Source: Bacteroidota bacterium
GTDB lineage: Bacteria > Bacteroidota > Bacteroidia > Chitinophagales > Chitinophagaceae
Direction of reading: 5' to 3'
Assembly (NCBI GenBank): GCA_023423405.1
Contig: JAFAFR010000058.1
Location: 1-64,000, forward strand
DNA length: 64,000 bases
Under the pieces are notes generated by a model. That model saw only the letters and a program-made list of their open reading frames with translations, was not told the DNA's origin and searched no databases. The translations under genes and the position numbers were made by a program. Below, one piece after another: positions 27,683 through 39,852 of this stretch; position 1 is the stretch's first letter, and each line of letters starts with the position of its first letter.

Positions 27683-28789
27683 TCAGAAGCTATAGATCGC
27701 TGCAAAAAGCACGCTGGCCGTGGACTTTTTGGGAGCCATCTTGCTATCCACGAAAATTTCCTGGCTGGCATTGTCCAGGCGGAGTTCTGGAATAAAAAGC
27801 AGTCCGCCCACTTTGAAATTAGCCGACAGGGTAGTGGCGAAAATGTTTGCACCATCCGCCGCAGAGGTTGGGATCTTGAGTTGGTTCTTGTCGCTGAAAT
27901 ATTCGCCGCGCAGTGTAAGACCGAACCAGGGTTTGGGATCGAGGTTAAGATAAAGCGCTGAACCCCACCAGGACTTCCCGGAAAGATTCTTTTCGCCATC
28001 CCAAGCCTTCACAGAAGCTACGGTACCGTTGTAACCAATGCTGAACGCGTCACTGATCTTGCCGGTAATCACCATGTCGAACTGGCTGGACTTGGATGTA
28101 TCGGGCGCTTTTCCTCCTACATAATTCAGGTAAAACTTGAGGTTATCGCTGGCAGCGAAACTGTACTGGGCGATCAGGAATTTACGGTTGATCTGATCGG
28201 TGGGGGGAATGCGGTAGTCGGTGGCATTGGAAACGCCCACCATCAAGCCGCTTTTTCCTTTGGAAAGCTCCGCTTTCAGGCCGGTATGGGTGAAGGGACC
28301 GTTGGTGAACATGTAGGACATGCTGTAGTTGCGGTTGTATTGCGGGTCGGCAAGTTCATAACCTACATGGGTAGCCCAGGTACCTGCCGAAAATTTGATC
28401 CAGTCGGCTGGAGAATAACTGATATACAATTGTTTGATGGCCTGGGTGATGCCTTCATCGGCGTAGGCAAAATCCCTTGCCCGGGGACCGAAGCCCAGGT
28501 CGATCACCACACCCACTTTTTCGCCCTGGTGTTCGGCCTTGATGCTGGCCATGCCGAGTGCGAAACTGTTCTGGGTGCCGGTAAAACTGGTGTAGTTATT
28601 GGCGGCGGACTTATCGAAATTATATTTATAATAAACGTCCGCTGATCCTGAGAAAGTTATAAATGGTTTCTTTTCTTCTTGCGGGGCGGCCACCGGCGTG
28701 GTAGCGGCAACGGCGGAGTCAATCGATTGTGTATATCCCGAGACAGCACAGGCCATAGCAAAGCCTGTTGCAAATATTTTTTGTAACAT
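27683..28789 (-). CDS. Outer membrane beta-barrel porin (BBP2/OmpL-like family)
   Basis: This 368-residue protein has a signal peptide (about residues 1-21). An Ala/Pro/Glu linker leads into FITFSGSADVYYKYNFD and then alternating aromatic/polar strands (FALGMASIKAEHQGEKVGVVIDLGFGPRA, WIKFSAGTWATHVGYELADP, FYLNYVGG, PWFGLTLRGEYFSD). The chain ends in a C-terminal aromatic strand (VLFAAIYSF) typical of outer membrane barrels. The family is commonly annotated as putative porin in Bacteroidota. It lies 94 bp behind amtB on the same strand and shares its terminator, so it may admit ammonium or small nitrogenous compounds for AmtB (inference). Confidence 0.85.
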   Translation of the reverse strand: MLQKIFATGFAMACAVSGYTQSIDSAVAATTPVAAPQEEKKPFITFSGSADVYYKYNFDKSAANNYTSFTGTQNSFALGMASIKAEHQGEKVGVVIDLGFGPRARDFAYADEGITQAIKQLYISYSPADWIKFSAGTWATHVGYELADPQYNRNYSMSYMFTNGPFTHTGLKAELSKGKSGLMVGVSNATDYRIPPTDQINRKFLIAQYSFAASDNLKFYLNYVGGKAPDTSKSSQFDMVITGKISDAFSIGYNGTVASVKAWDGEKNLSGKSWWGSALYLNLDPKPWFGLTLRGEYFSDKNQLKIPTSAADGANIFATTLSANFKVGGLLFIPELRLDNASQEIFVDSKMAPKKSTASVLFAAIYSF

Positions 28790-28818
28790 TGTATTGCATT
28801 TTAAGTGTTAAAGAGAAG

Positions 28819-28864
28819 GGTACAGCGACAGGTTTTGTCAGAAGCCTGTCATTCAAGCTGTACC
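28819..28864 (-). promoter_or_regulatory. Long bulged hairpin between amtB and the porin gene
   Basis: GGTACAGC (28819-28826) pairs with GCTGTACC (28857-28864), and the adjoining GACAGG (28827-28832) pairs with CCTGTC (28845-28850). This gives a 14-bp stem with one 6-nt bulge and a 12-nt apical loop. On the - strand it is followed by CTTCTCTTT. It could be a partial terminator, a processing site that sets the amtB:porin ratio, or a small regulatory element. Confidence 0.6.
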
Positions 28865-28883
28865 TTTTTCTATGGATTGCGGC

Positions 28884-30278
28884 TTACAATTCGGCAGCCG
28901 CGATTTCTTCTTCCTGCAGTTTTCCATTTTTGTGGAGCAACAATGTACCCTGCAGGTATTTTTCATTGTGCTGGGAAGCATCCAGGCCAATCTCTTCTTC
29001 TTCCGAGCTAACGCGCAGCGGCAGAATGAAGTTGATGAATTTGAAGATGCCATAGGAAACGATGAAGCTGTATCCTACCGCTATCAGCATGGCTTTGAGC
29101 TGGGTAAAGAAGAAAGCGAAATTGCCATAGAACCAGCCGTCCTGGCCGGCGCTGTTCACTGCAGTGGTAGCGAATATACCGGTCATCAGCATGCCAACCA
29201 TACCGCCTACACCGTGGCAGGGGAATACATCGAGCGTATCGTCGAGTGAAGATTTTTGCTTGTAATAAACCACGATATTAGAAATAAGCGCAGCCACCAG
29301 GCCAATGAAAATGCTTTGGGGGATGGCCACAAAACCTGCTGCGGGAGTAATAGCCACCAGTCCTACAACGGCGCCGATACAGAAGCCTACCACAGAAGGT
29401 TTTTTTCCGCGGATAACATCAAAGAACATCCAGCCCAGGCCGGCAGCGGCAGCGGCCACATTGGTTGTAACAAAGGCGGATACCGCCAGTGAGTTGGCTG
29501 CCAGGGCAGAACCGGCGTTAAAGCCAAACCAACCGAACCAGAGAAGGCCGGTACCGATCAGCACATAAGGAATATTGGCCGGGGGAATCTCTTTGTGTTC
29601 CATGTGCACCTGGCGGCGTTTCAGCACCAGGGCGCCGGCAAGGGCCGCACAGCCTGCTGAAATGTGTACTACGGTGCCACCCGCAAAGTCGAGGGCGCCC
29701 ATTTTCAGGAGGAAGCCATCGGCATGCCAGCTCATGTGGGCCAGGGGTGCATACACAAAAATGGCGAACAGCACGATGAAGAGGATATAGGAAGTAAAGC
29801 GGATCCTTTCCGCCACAGCGCCTACTACCAGGCCGGGCGTAATGATGGCGAACATCAACTGGAATACGGCAAAGAGGGATTTAGGAATGCCACCTACCGG
29901 CTCCCCGGAATTCACACCGCTAAAGAACAGGTGGGTAAAAGGGTTGCCAATGAACCCGAACCCGCCCAGGTCGTCACCGAAGCAAAGACTGTAGCCGAAG
30001 AAGATCCAGAGTACGCTTACTACTCCTGCAGCCACCACGCTTTTGATCATGGTGGAGATAACGTTTTTGCGGTGTACCATGCCGCCGTAGAAAAAAGCAA
30101 GACCGGGGGTCATCAGGAATACCAGCGCGGTAGCTACCAGGATCCAGGCGACGTCGGCCGGGTTAAAGGGTTTGGCGGGGTCGCTGAAGTCCGGCAACGT
30201 AGGTGCAAAAAGTGCCGCGATCGCTACGGCTGCCAGAACCAGGAAGGGGGCAACCTGCTTGGTTGTCAGTTTACTCAT
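28884..30278 (-). CDS. amt: Ammonium transporter
   Basis: This 464-residue polytopic protein of the Amt/Rh family has about 11-12 membrane segments. Visible signatures are FLMTPGLAFFYGGMV at the start of the channel, VVGAVAERIRF, the twin-histidine positions in MSWHADGF and PCHGVGGMVG, and LLWFGWFGFNAGSALA. It conducts ammonium through the inner membrane. The cytoplasmic tail (SSEEEEIGLDASQHNEKY) resembles the PII-contacting tail of bacterial Amt. No glnK/PII gene is adjacent; instead it is followed by a porin gene and preceded by gltBD. Confidence 0.95.
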   Translation of the reverse strand: MSKLTTKQVAPFLVLAAVAIAALFAPTLPDFSDPAKPFNPADVAWILVATALVFLMTPGLAFFYGGMVHRKNVISTMIKSVVAAGVVSVLWIFFGYSLCFGDDLGGFGFIGNPFTHLFFSGVNSGEPVGGIPKSLFAVFQLMFAIITPGLVVGAVAERIRFTSYILFIVLFAIFVYAPLAHMSWHADGFLLKMGALDFAGGTVVHISAGCAALAGALVLKRRQVHMEHKEIPPANIPYVLIGTGLLWFGWFGFNAGSALAANSLAVSAFVTTNVAAAAAGLGWMFFDVIRGKKPSVVGFCIGAVVGLVAITPAAGFVAIPQSIFIGLVAALISNIVVYYKQKSSLDDTLDVFPCHGVGGMVGMLMTGIFATTAVNSAGQDGWFYGNFAFFFTQLKAMLIAVGYSFIVSYGIFKFINFILPLRVSSEEEEIGLDASQHNEKYLQGTLLLHKNGKLQEEEIAAAEL

Positions 30279-30590
30279 TTCAGTTGGTTTTAGTATACAT
30301 TATTAAAAATAATAATTCTAATTGCTAAAACCAAATTACCTATTAAATCTCAGTTAAATAGTCATAAATATTCACATAGTATTTTATTTAATATAATTGC
30401 CCGACTACTCCATTTTACTTCACCCATCTCTCATTGCCGGGGATAATCGTGTTTTCTATATAGGTAATTGGTTATAAATCAAATATGAACGAGAAAAACA
30501 GGAATGGATGGAAATTGTTTTTGCTTTCCTGAATAACCTTGCAGGAACCGCAGGAAAATGCTGGATTCCTTGAAGAAAATCAAACGAATA
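30279..30590 (-). promoter_or_regulatory. AT-rich intergenic region upstream of amt
   Basis: These 312 bp have no supported ORF, tRNA or riboswitch. The sequence is much more AT-rich than its surroundings and contains an ATTATT-AAAA-TAATAAT inverted repeat close to the amt start. I did not find a clean TAnnTTTG element or a sigma-54 GG-N10-GC element by eye. The amt promoter must lie here because a terminator separates it from gltD. Confidence 0.5.
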
Positions 30591-30591
30591 A

Positions 30592-30617
30592 AAAAAAGCG
30601 GCAATTGCCGCTTTTTT
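30592..30617 (-). terminator. Bidirectional-looking terminator after gltD
   Basis: AAAAAAGCGGCAA / TTGCCGCTTTTTT is an almost perfect palindrome with a GCGGCAATTGCCGC core and T-runs on both strands. It lies about 35 bp after the gltD stop and ends the gltBD transcript. Confidence 0.88.
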
Positions 30618-30649
30618 ACTTATATATTTAAAATATGTAATCTATATGC

Positions 30650-32152
30650 CTAAATGGCTATCGACAGGCTGGCGTCCCTGGTTTCCAGCAGCGACTGTCC
30701 CATCAGGAACTCATCTACTTTACGGGCGCATTCCCGTCCTTCGCTGATGGCCCAAACCACCAGGCTCTGCCCCCGGCGCATATCCCCGGCAGTAAATACC
30801 TTGGGGATATTGGTCTGGTACGATTTTTCGGTGGCCTTCACATTTCCGCGTTCATCCAGCTCAACTCCCAGTTCGTCCAGCAACCCTTTTTGCAGGGGAT
30901 GCACAAATCCCATGGCCAGCAGCGCCAGCTCGCAGGGGATTTCGCGTACGCTTCCTTCTACCTCTTTAAACTGAGCCGGGCGCCCGTCGGCACTGCTGGT
31001 CCATTGCAGGTCCACGATCTTCAGCGCCCGCAGGTTGCCTTTGTCATCGGCCACGAATTCCTTGGTGGCAATGGCCCAATGGCGTTCACAACCTTCCTCG
31101 TGTGACGTGGAGGTTTTCAGGATCATCGGGTAGCTGGGCCAGGGCATATGGGGCGTGCGTCCTTCCGGGGGTTTGGGCAGCAGTTCAAACTGCGTTACGG
31201 AAACTGCCTTGTGCCGGTTAGAAGTTCCTACGCAATCGCTTCCGGTATCGCCACCGCCTATTACCACTACGTTTTTCCCGGTTGCCAGCACTTCCTCGGG
31301 CAGGACATTACTTTCAATCGTTGCATAGGCGAGGGGGTCAGCTCCATAATTGCGTTTGTTCTGCTGCTTCAGGAAGTCCATCGCAAAATGAACGCCCTTC
31401 GCTTCGCGGCCGGGAATATTGAGGTCGCGCGGAACCGTGGACCCGCCGGCCAGCACAATGGCCTGGTAGTCGCGGAGCAGGTCGTTCACTTTTACGTTCA
31501 CGCCCACATTGGCATGACAACGGAATTGCACACCCTCTTCTTCCAGCAGGGCCACCCGGCGGTCGATCACCCATTTTTCCAGTTTGAAATCGGGAATGCC
31601 ATAACGCAGCAGCCCACCCGGCTTTTCGTCGCGCTCAAAAACAGTCACCAGGTGACCGGCATAGTTCAATTGCGCCGCAGCAGCCAGGCCAGCAGGGCCC
31701 GATCCGATCACGGCCACTTTTTTGCCGGTCCGCACCACGGGCTTGCGCGGCTTCACCAGTCCTTTGTCGTAAGCGATCTCAATGATGTGTTTTTCGATTT
31801 CCTCAATAGTGATGGCCGGTTGGTTGATGCCCAGTACACAGGCCGTTTCGCAGGGGGCCGGACAAATCCTTCCCGTGAATTCGGGGAAATTATTGGTGGA
31901 GCTTAGAATATCGTAAGCTTCCTGCCAGTTTTTGCGATACACGGCATCGTTGAACTCGGGGATCACATTGCCCAGCGGACAACCACTGTGACAAAACGGA
32001 ATGCCGCAGTCCATACATCGGGCTGCCTGCTGGTTCAGCTTTTCCTCCGTGAAGCGCTGAACAAATTCATTATAGTCGAGCACCCTTTCCTGCACCGGCC
32101 TTTTGGTCGGCAGTTCGCGGGTGAATTCAAGAAATCCTGTTGGTTTACCCAT
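30650..32152 (-). CDS. gltD: Glutamate synthase (NADPH) small subunit
   Basis: This 500-residue subunit passes electrons from NADPH to GltB. An N-terminal cysteine cluster for Fe-S centres is seen at C46, C49, C54 and C58 (CMDCGIPFCHSGCPL), with a second group in RICPAPCETAC. The FAD-binding motif is VIGSGPAGLAAAAQL, followed by PGGLLRYGIP. The NADPH site is VVIGGGDTGSDC, and FTAGDMRRGQSLVVWAI closes the FAD site. It follows gltB by 19 bp and is the last gene of the gltBD operon. Confidence 0.96.
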   Translation of the reverse strand: MGKPTGFLEFTRELPTKRPVQERVLDYNEFVQRFTEEKLNQQAARCMDCGIPFCHSGCPLGNVIPEFNDAVYRKNWQEAYDILSSTNNFPEFTGRICPAPCETACVLGINQPAITIEEIEKHIIEIAYDKGLVKPRKPVVRTGKKVAVIGSGPAGLAAAAQLNYAGHLVTVFERDEKPGGLLRYGIPDFKLEKWVIDRRVALLEEEGVQFRCHANVGVNVKVNDLLRDYQAIVLAGGSTVPRDLNIPGREAKGVHFAMDFLKQQNKRNYGADPLAYATIESNVLPEEVLATGKNVVVIGGGDTGSDCVGTSNRHKAVSVTQFELLPKPPEGRTPHMPWPSYPMILKTSTSHEEGCERHWAIATKEFVADDKGNLRALKIVDLQWTSSADGRPAQFKEVEGSVREIPCELALLAMGFVHPLQKGLLDELGVELDERGNVKATEKSYQTNIPKVFTAGDMRRGQSLVVWAISEGRECARKVDEFLMGQSLLETRDASLSIAI

Positions 32153-32171
32153 TTCTAATGCAGTTGAAATA

Positions 32172-36686
<4,515 letters not shown>

Positions 36687-36791
36687 CGTTGATTAAGCAG
36701 TTTAGAAATTATTCAAAAAAATGACCCTTTTCCTATATGGAATTCAATATATTAGCAAGCGACGCTATGAATATACAACAATAATTTCACA

Positions 36792-38042
36792 TTACACCAA
36801 ATACCCAAAGAGATTGTCGTCTTTGTTCAACTCGGTGAAACTGAAACCATAGCGTGCCAGGTTTTCCAACAGGATCTGGTGATCGGCCCTTTGCCGGAGC
36901 TCAATGCCCACCAGGGCAGGACCACTTTCTTTGTTGTGTTTTTGGATGTATTCGAAACGGGTGATATCGTCCGTTGGCCCCAGTACGTGGTTGACAAATT
37001 CGCGCAGGGCTCCCGGCCGCTGCGCAAAGCGGATGAGGAAATAGTGCTTGAGGCCTTCGTACTGCAGCGACCTTTCCCGGATCTCCTGCATCCGGTCGAT
37101 GTCGTTGTTGCTGCCACTGACCACGCACACCACGTTTTTCCCGGCAATGCGGTCGGCATACTGGTCGAGGGCGGCAATGGAGAGGGCGCCGGCCGGTTCC
37201 GCCACAATGGCGTCTTCGTTGTACAACTGCAGTATGACAGAACAGATCTTTCCTTCCGGCACCAGCAGCATATCATCGAGCACTTCGCGGCAGAGGGCAA
37301 ACGTAATATCGCCCACTCTTTTCACTGAGGCGCCGTCCACAAACCGCTCGATATTGTCGAGCGTAACGGGCGCCCCCTTTTCCAGCGCTGTTTTCATCGA
37401 CGGTGCACCTTCGGGCTCCACGCCAATGATGCGGGTGGAAGGGGAATAGGTTTTGAGATAGGACCCGATGCCGGCGCTGAGTCCGCCGCCGCCCACGGGT
37501 ATGAATACAAAATCGGGCTGGTCAAGGTCTTCCAGGATCTCCACGCCAACGGTTCCCTGCCCTTCGATGATGCGCTCGTCGTCGAAGGGAGGGATAAAAG
37601 TGCGGCCCTCAGCTTCCGTAAACGCTTTAGCGGCAACGGCGCAATCGTCGAAAGTGTCGCCAACCAGGCGGATCTCGATCCAGTCTTCCCCGAACATCTG
37701 CGTCTGGCTTACTTTCTGACCGGGGGTGATCACCGGCATAAACACCACGCCCTTTGCCTGCAGCAGTTTGCAACTGTAGGCAAAGCCCTGCGCATGGTTG
37801 CCGGCACTGGCGCATACCAGCCCCCTGCGCAGCAGTTCCGGCGACAGGCTGCTCATCATGTTGTAAGCGCCGCGCAGTTTATAGCTGCGCACCACCTGCA
37901 GGTCCTCCCGTTTCAGGTATACATTACAGTTATACCGGCGTGAAAGATTGCGGTTATAGGTCAGCGGTGTATTGCGGATCACTTTCCGCAACCGCAGCGC
38001 TGCCTGCTGAAAATCGAGATGATATGGACGTGTCAGGTTCAA
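36792..38042 (-). CDS. ilvA: Threonine ammonia-lyase (threonine deaminase), biosynthetic-type
   Basis: This 416-residue PLP enzyme converts threonine to 2-oxobutanoate, the entry to isoleucine synthesis. The PLP lysine lies in YLKREDLQVVRSYKLRGAYN. The phosphate loop is VGGGGLSAG, and CASAGNHAQGFA is the asparagine loop. About 75 C-terminal residues (HYFLIRFAQRPGALREFVNHVL to GIELRQRADHQILLENLARYG) form a single ACT-like regulatory domain, as in Bacillus-type IlvA rather than the two-domain E. coli form. It is the last gene of the ilv operon, 83 bp after ilvC, with a long hairpin in the gap. Confidence 0.95.
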   Translation of the reverse strand: MNLTRPYHLDFQQAALRLRKVIRNTPLTYNRNLSRRYNCNVYLKREDLQVVRSYKLRGAYNMMSSLSPELLRRGLVCASAGNHAQGFAYSCKLLQAKGVVFMPVITPGQKVSQTQMFGEDWIEIRLVGDTFDDCAVAAKAFTEAEGRTFIPPFDDERIIEGQGTVGVEILEDLDQPDFVFIPVGGGGLSAGIGSYLKTYSPSTRIIGVEPEGAPSMKTALEKGAPVTLDNIERFVDGASVKRVGDITFALCREVLDDMLLVPEGKICSVILQLYNEDAIVAEPAGALSIAALDQYADRIAGKNVVCVVSGSNNDIDRMQEIRERSLQYEGLKHYFLIRFAQRPGALREFVNHVLGPTDDITRFEYIQKHNKESGPALVGIELRQRADHQILLENLARYGFSFTELNKDDNLFGYLV

Positions 38043-38062
38043 ATTGTTCAGTGCTGTTATAA

Positions 38063-38107
38063 CCAGGCAAAAGACGCAGCGGAACGGGTCCGGCGTCTTT
38101 TGCCTGG
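38063..38107 (-). promoter_or_regulatory. 15-bp perfect hairpin between ilvC and ilvA
   Basis: CCAGGCAAAAGACGC (38063-38077) pairs without mismatch with GCGTCTTTTGCCTGG (38093-38107), leaving a 15-nt GC-rich loop. In the transcript it ends about 20 nt before the ilvA ATG. There is no T-run after it, so it is more likely an mRNA processing, stability or translation-control element than an intrinsic terminator. Confidence 0.75.
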
Positions 38108-38125
38108 ATGGTATTTGAATGCTCC

Positions 38126-39193
38126 TTAAGCTTTGGCGGCTTTGGCCGACTGGTTTTCCGGACGCAGGCTGCGAACGGTTTTACCTGCCTGCCACATTTC
38201 GCTTTCGCGCAACTCTTTCAACTCGGCTTCCAGTTTTTCGCGGTAGTCGGGCTGGCTGTTGGAATCGATGGAACGTTGTGATTCCTTACCGGTGGCAACG
38301 CTTTCGTACAGTTCACGGAAAACGGGAGCGGTTGCATCACGGAATTTTTTCCACCAGTCGAGCGCACCCCGCTGGGCGGTAGTGGAGCAGTTGGCATACA
38401 TCCAGTCCATACCGTTTTCTGCCACCAACGGCATAAGGCTCTGGGTCAGTTCTTCCACGGTTTCGTTGAATGCCTCGCTCGGTGTGTGACCCTTGTCGCG
38501 CAGCACCTGGTATTGCGCCGCAAAAATGCCCTGGATGGCACCCATCAGGGTTCCGCGTTCGCCGGTGAGGTCGGAGTACACTTCTTTCTTGAAATCGGTT
38601 TCAAAAAGATAACCGCTTCCTACCGCAATGCCGAGGGCGATCACCCGCTCTTTGGCTTTGCCGGTGGCATCCTGGAAAATGGCGTAGGAACTGTTCAGCC
38701 CGCGGCCCTGCAGGAACATCCGGCGCAGGGAAGTACCGCTGCCCTTGGGAGCCACGAGAAATACGTCCACATCAGCAGGCGGAATAATCCCGGTTTGTTC
38801 GTTGAAGGTGATGCCGAAGCCATGCGAAAAATACAGGGCCTTTCCTTTGGTGAGGTGCTTTTTCACGGTGGGCCAAAGCGCGATCTGCGCAGCATCGCTC
38901 AGCAGGTAGCAGATGATGGTGCCACGTTCCAGCGCTTCTTCGATCTCGAAAAGCGTTTCGCCGGGAACAAATCCGTCTGCGATGGCCTTATCCCATGTTT
39001 TGGAATTCTTGCGCTGGCCAACAATTACGTTGATCCCGTTATCGCGCTGGTTCAATGCCTGTCCCGGTCCCTGAACGCCGTAGCCAATCACTGCAACGGT
39101 TTCATTCTTCAATACTTCCTGGGCCTTCGCCAGGGGGAACTCGTCGCGGGTCACAACATTTTCTTCAACGCCGCCGAAATTTAATTTTGCCAT
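38126..39193 (-). CDS. ilvC: Ketol-acid reductoisomerase
   Basis: This 355-residue NADPH enzyme isomerises and reduces acetolactate or acetohydroxybutyrate. The Rossmann motif is VIGYGVQGPGQALN, the Bacteroidota variant of GYGSQGxAxA. The catalytic domain has DLTGERGTLMGAIQGIFAAQY (metal-binding acidic residues) and SLMPLVAENGMDWMYANCSTTAQRGALDWW. Length is class I with a short Ala/Lys tail. It is in the operon between ilvN and ilvA. Confidence 0.96.
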   Translation of the reverse strand: MAKLNFGGVEENVVTRDEFPLAKAQEVLKNETVAVIGYGVQGPGQALNQRDNGINVIVGQRKNSKTWDKAIADGFVPGETLFEIEEALERGTIICYLLSDAAQIALWPTVKKHLTKGKALYFSHGFGITFNEQTGIIPPADVDVFLVAPKGSGTSLRRMFLQGRGLNSSYAIFQDATGKAKERVIALGIAVGSGYLFETDFKKEVYSDLTGERGTLMGAIQGIFAAQYQVLRDKGHTPSEAFNETVEELTQSLMPLVAENGMDWMYANCSTTAQRGALDWWKKFRDATAPVFRELYESVATGKESQRSIDSNSQPDYREKLEAELKELRESEMWQAGKTVRSLRPENQSAKAAKA

Positions 39194-39235
39194 TTTTATT
39201 TGTCTGTTTTAAAGTGAAAGAGTGGGTTGATATGG

Positions 39236-39823
39236 TTACATGGAAAAGACCTTCTCGTTCTGCCCGAGGTATTCGTTCTCGATCACCTCTTCTCCCGGTT
39301 CGCGTTTTTCGAACTGGCGCAGCTTTTCGTGAAAACCGCTGGAGCTTTTGATGATGGCTACCCGGGCGCTGCGCACAAATTCGATAAGCCCGTATTCGCC
39401 AAGGATCTCGAGCAGCTTGTCGGTTTCTTCGCGGTGGCCGGTGGCTTCAAATACCGTATAGTCGTTGCGGATCACCACGGCGCGCGCGCCGTACTGGCGC
39501 AGCAATCTTTCTACCTGCACTTTCTCCGCCACCTGGTCGGTAGGCACTTTGTACAGGGCCATTTCCTGCCAGATGATTTCGTCGTTGCTGCTGTAATAAG
39601 CTTTCAGCACTTCCACCTGCTTTTCGATCTGGCGGCAGAGCTTTCTCACCACTTCTTCCGATTCGGTGATCACGATATTGAAGCGGTGAATGTTCTCGAT
39701 TTCGGAAGGAGAAGTGTTCAGGCTGTCGATATTGATCTTGCGGCGCGAAAATATGATGGCGATGCGGGTGAGCAGGCCAATCTGGTTTTCGGTATAAACG
39801 GTTATTGTGAATTCCTGTTTCAT
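39236..39823 (-). CDS. ilvN: Acetolactate synthase small (regulatory) subunit
   Basis: The protein has 195 residues. The N-terminal ACT domain (EFTITVYTENQIGLLTRIAIIFSRR, INIDSLNTSPSE) senses valine in characterised homologues. A C-terminal ALS-associated domain is visible (VIRNDYTVFEATGHREETDKLLEILGEYGLIEFVRSARVAI). It is encoded 29 bp after ilvB and stimulates and feedback-regulates it. Confidence 0.93.
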   Translation of the reverse strand: MKQEFTITVYTENQIGLLTRIAIIFSRRKINIDSLNTSPSEIENIHRFNIVITESEEVVRKLCRQIEKQVEVLKAYYSSNDEIIWQEMALYKVPTDQVAEKVQVERLLRQYGARAVVIRNDYTVFEATGHREETDKLLEILGEYGLIEFVRSARVAIIKSSSGFHEKLRQFEKREPGEEVIENEYLGQNEKVFSM

Positions 39824-39852
39824 GCTTGTTTGTTTGGGTGGTTGACAATGGA

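Noticed and set aside
30279..30590. Sigma-54 promoter or riboswitch upstream of amt
   Set aside because: No GG-N10-GC element or recognisable riboswitch fold was found by eye; only AT-rich sequence and a weak inverted repeat.
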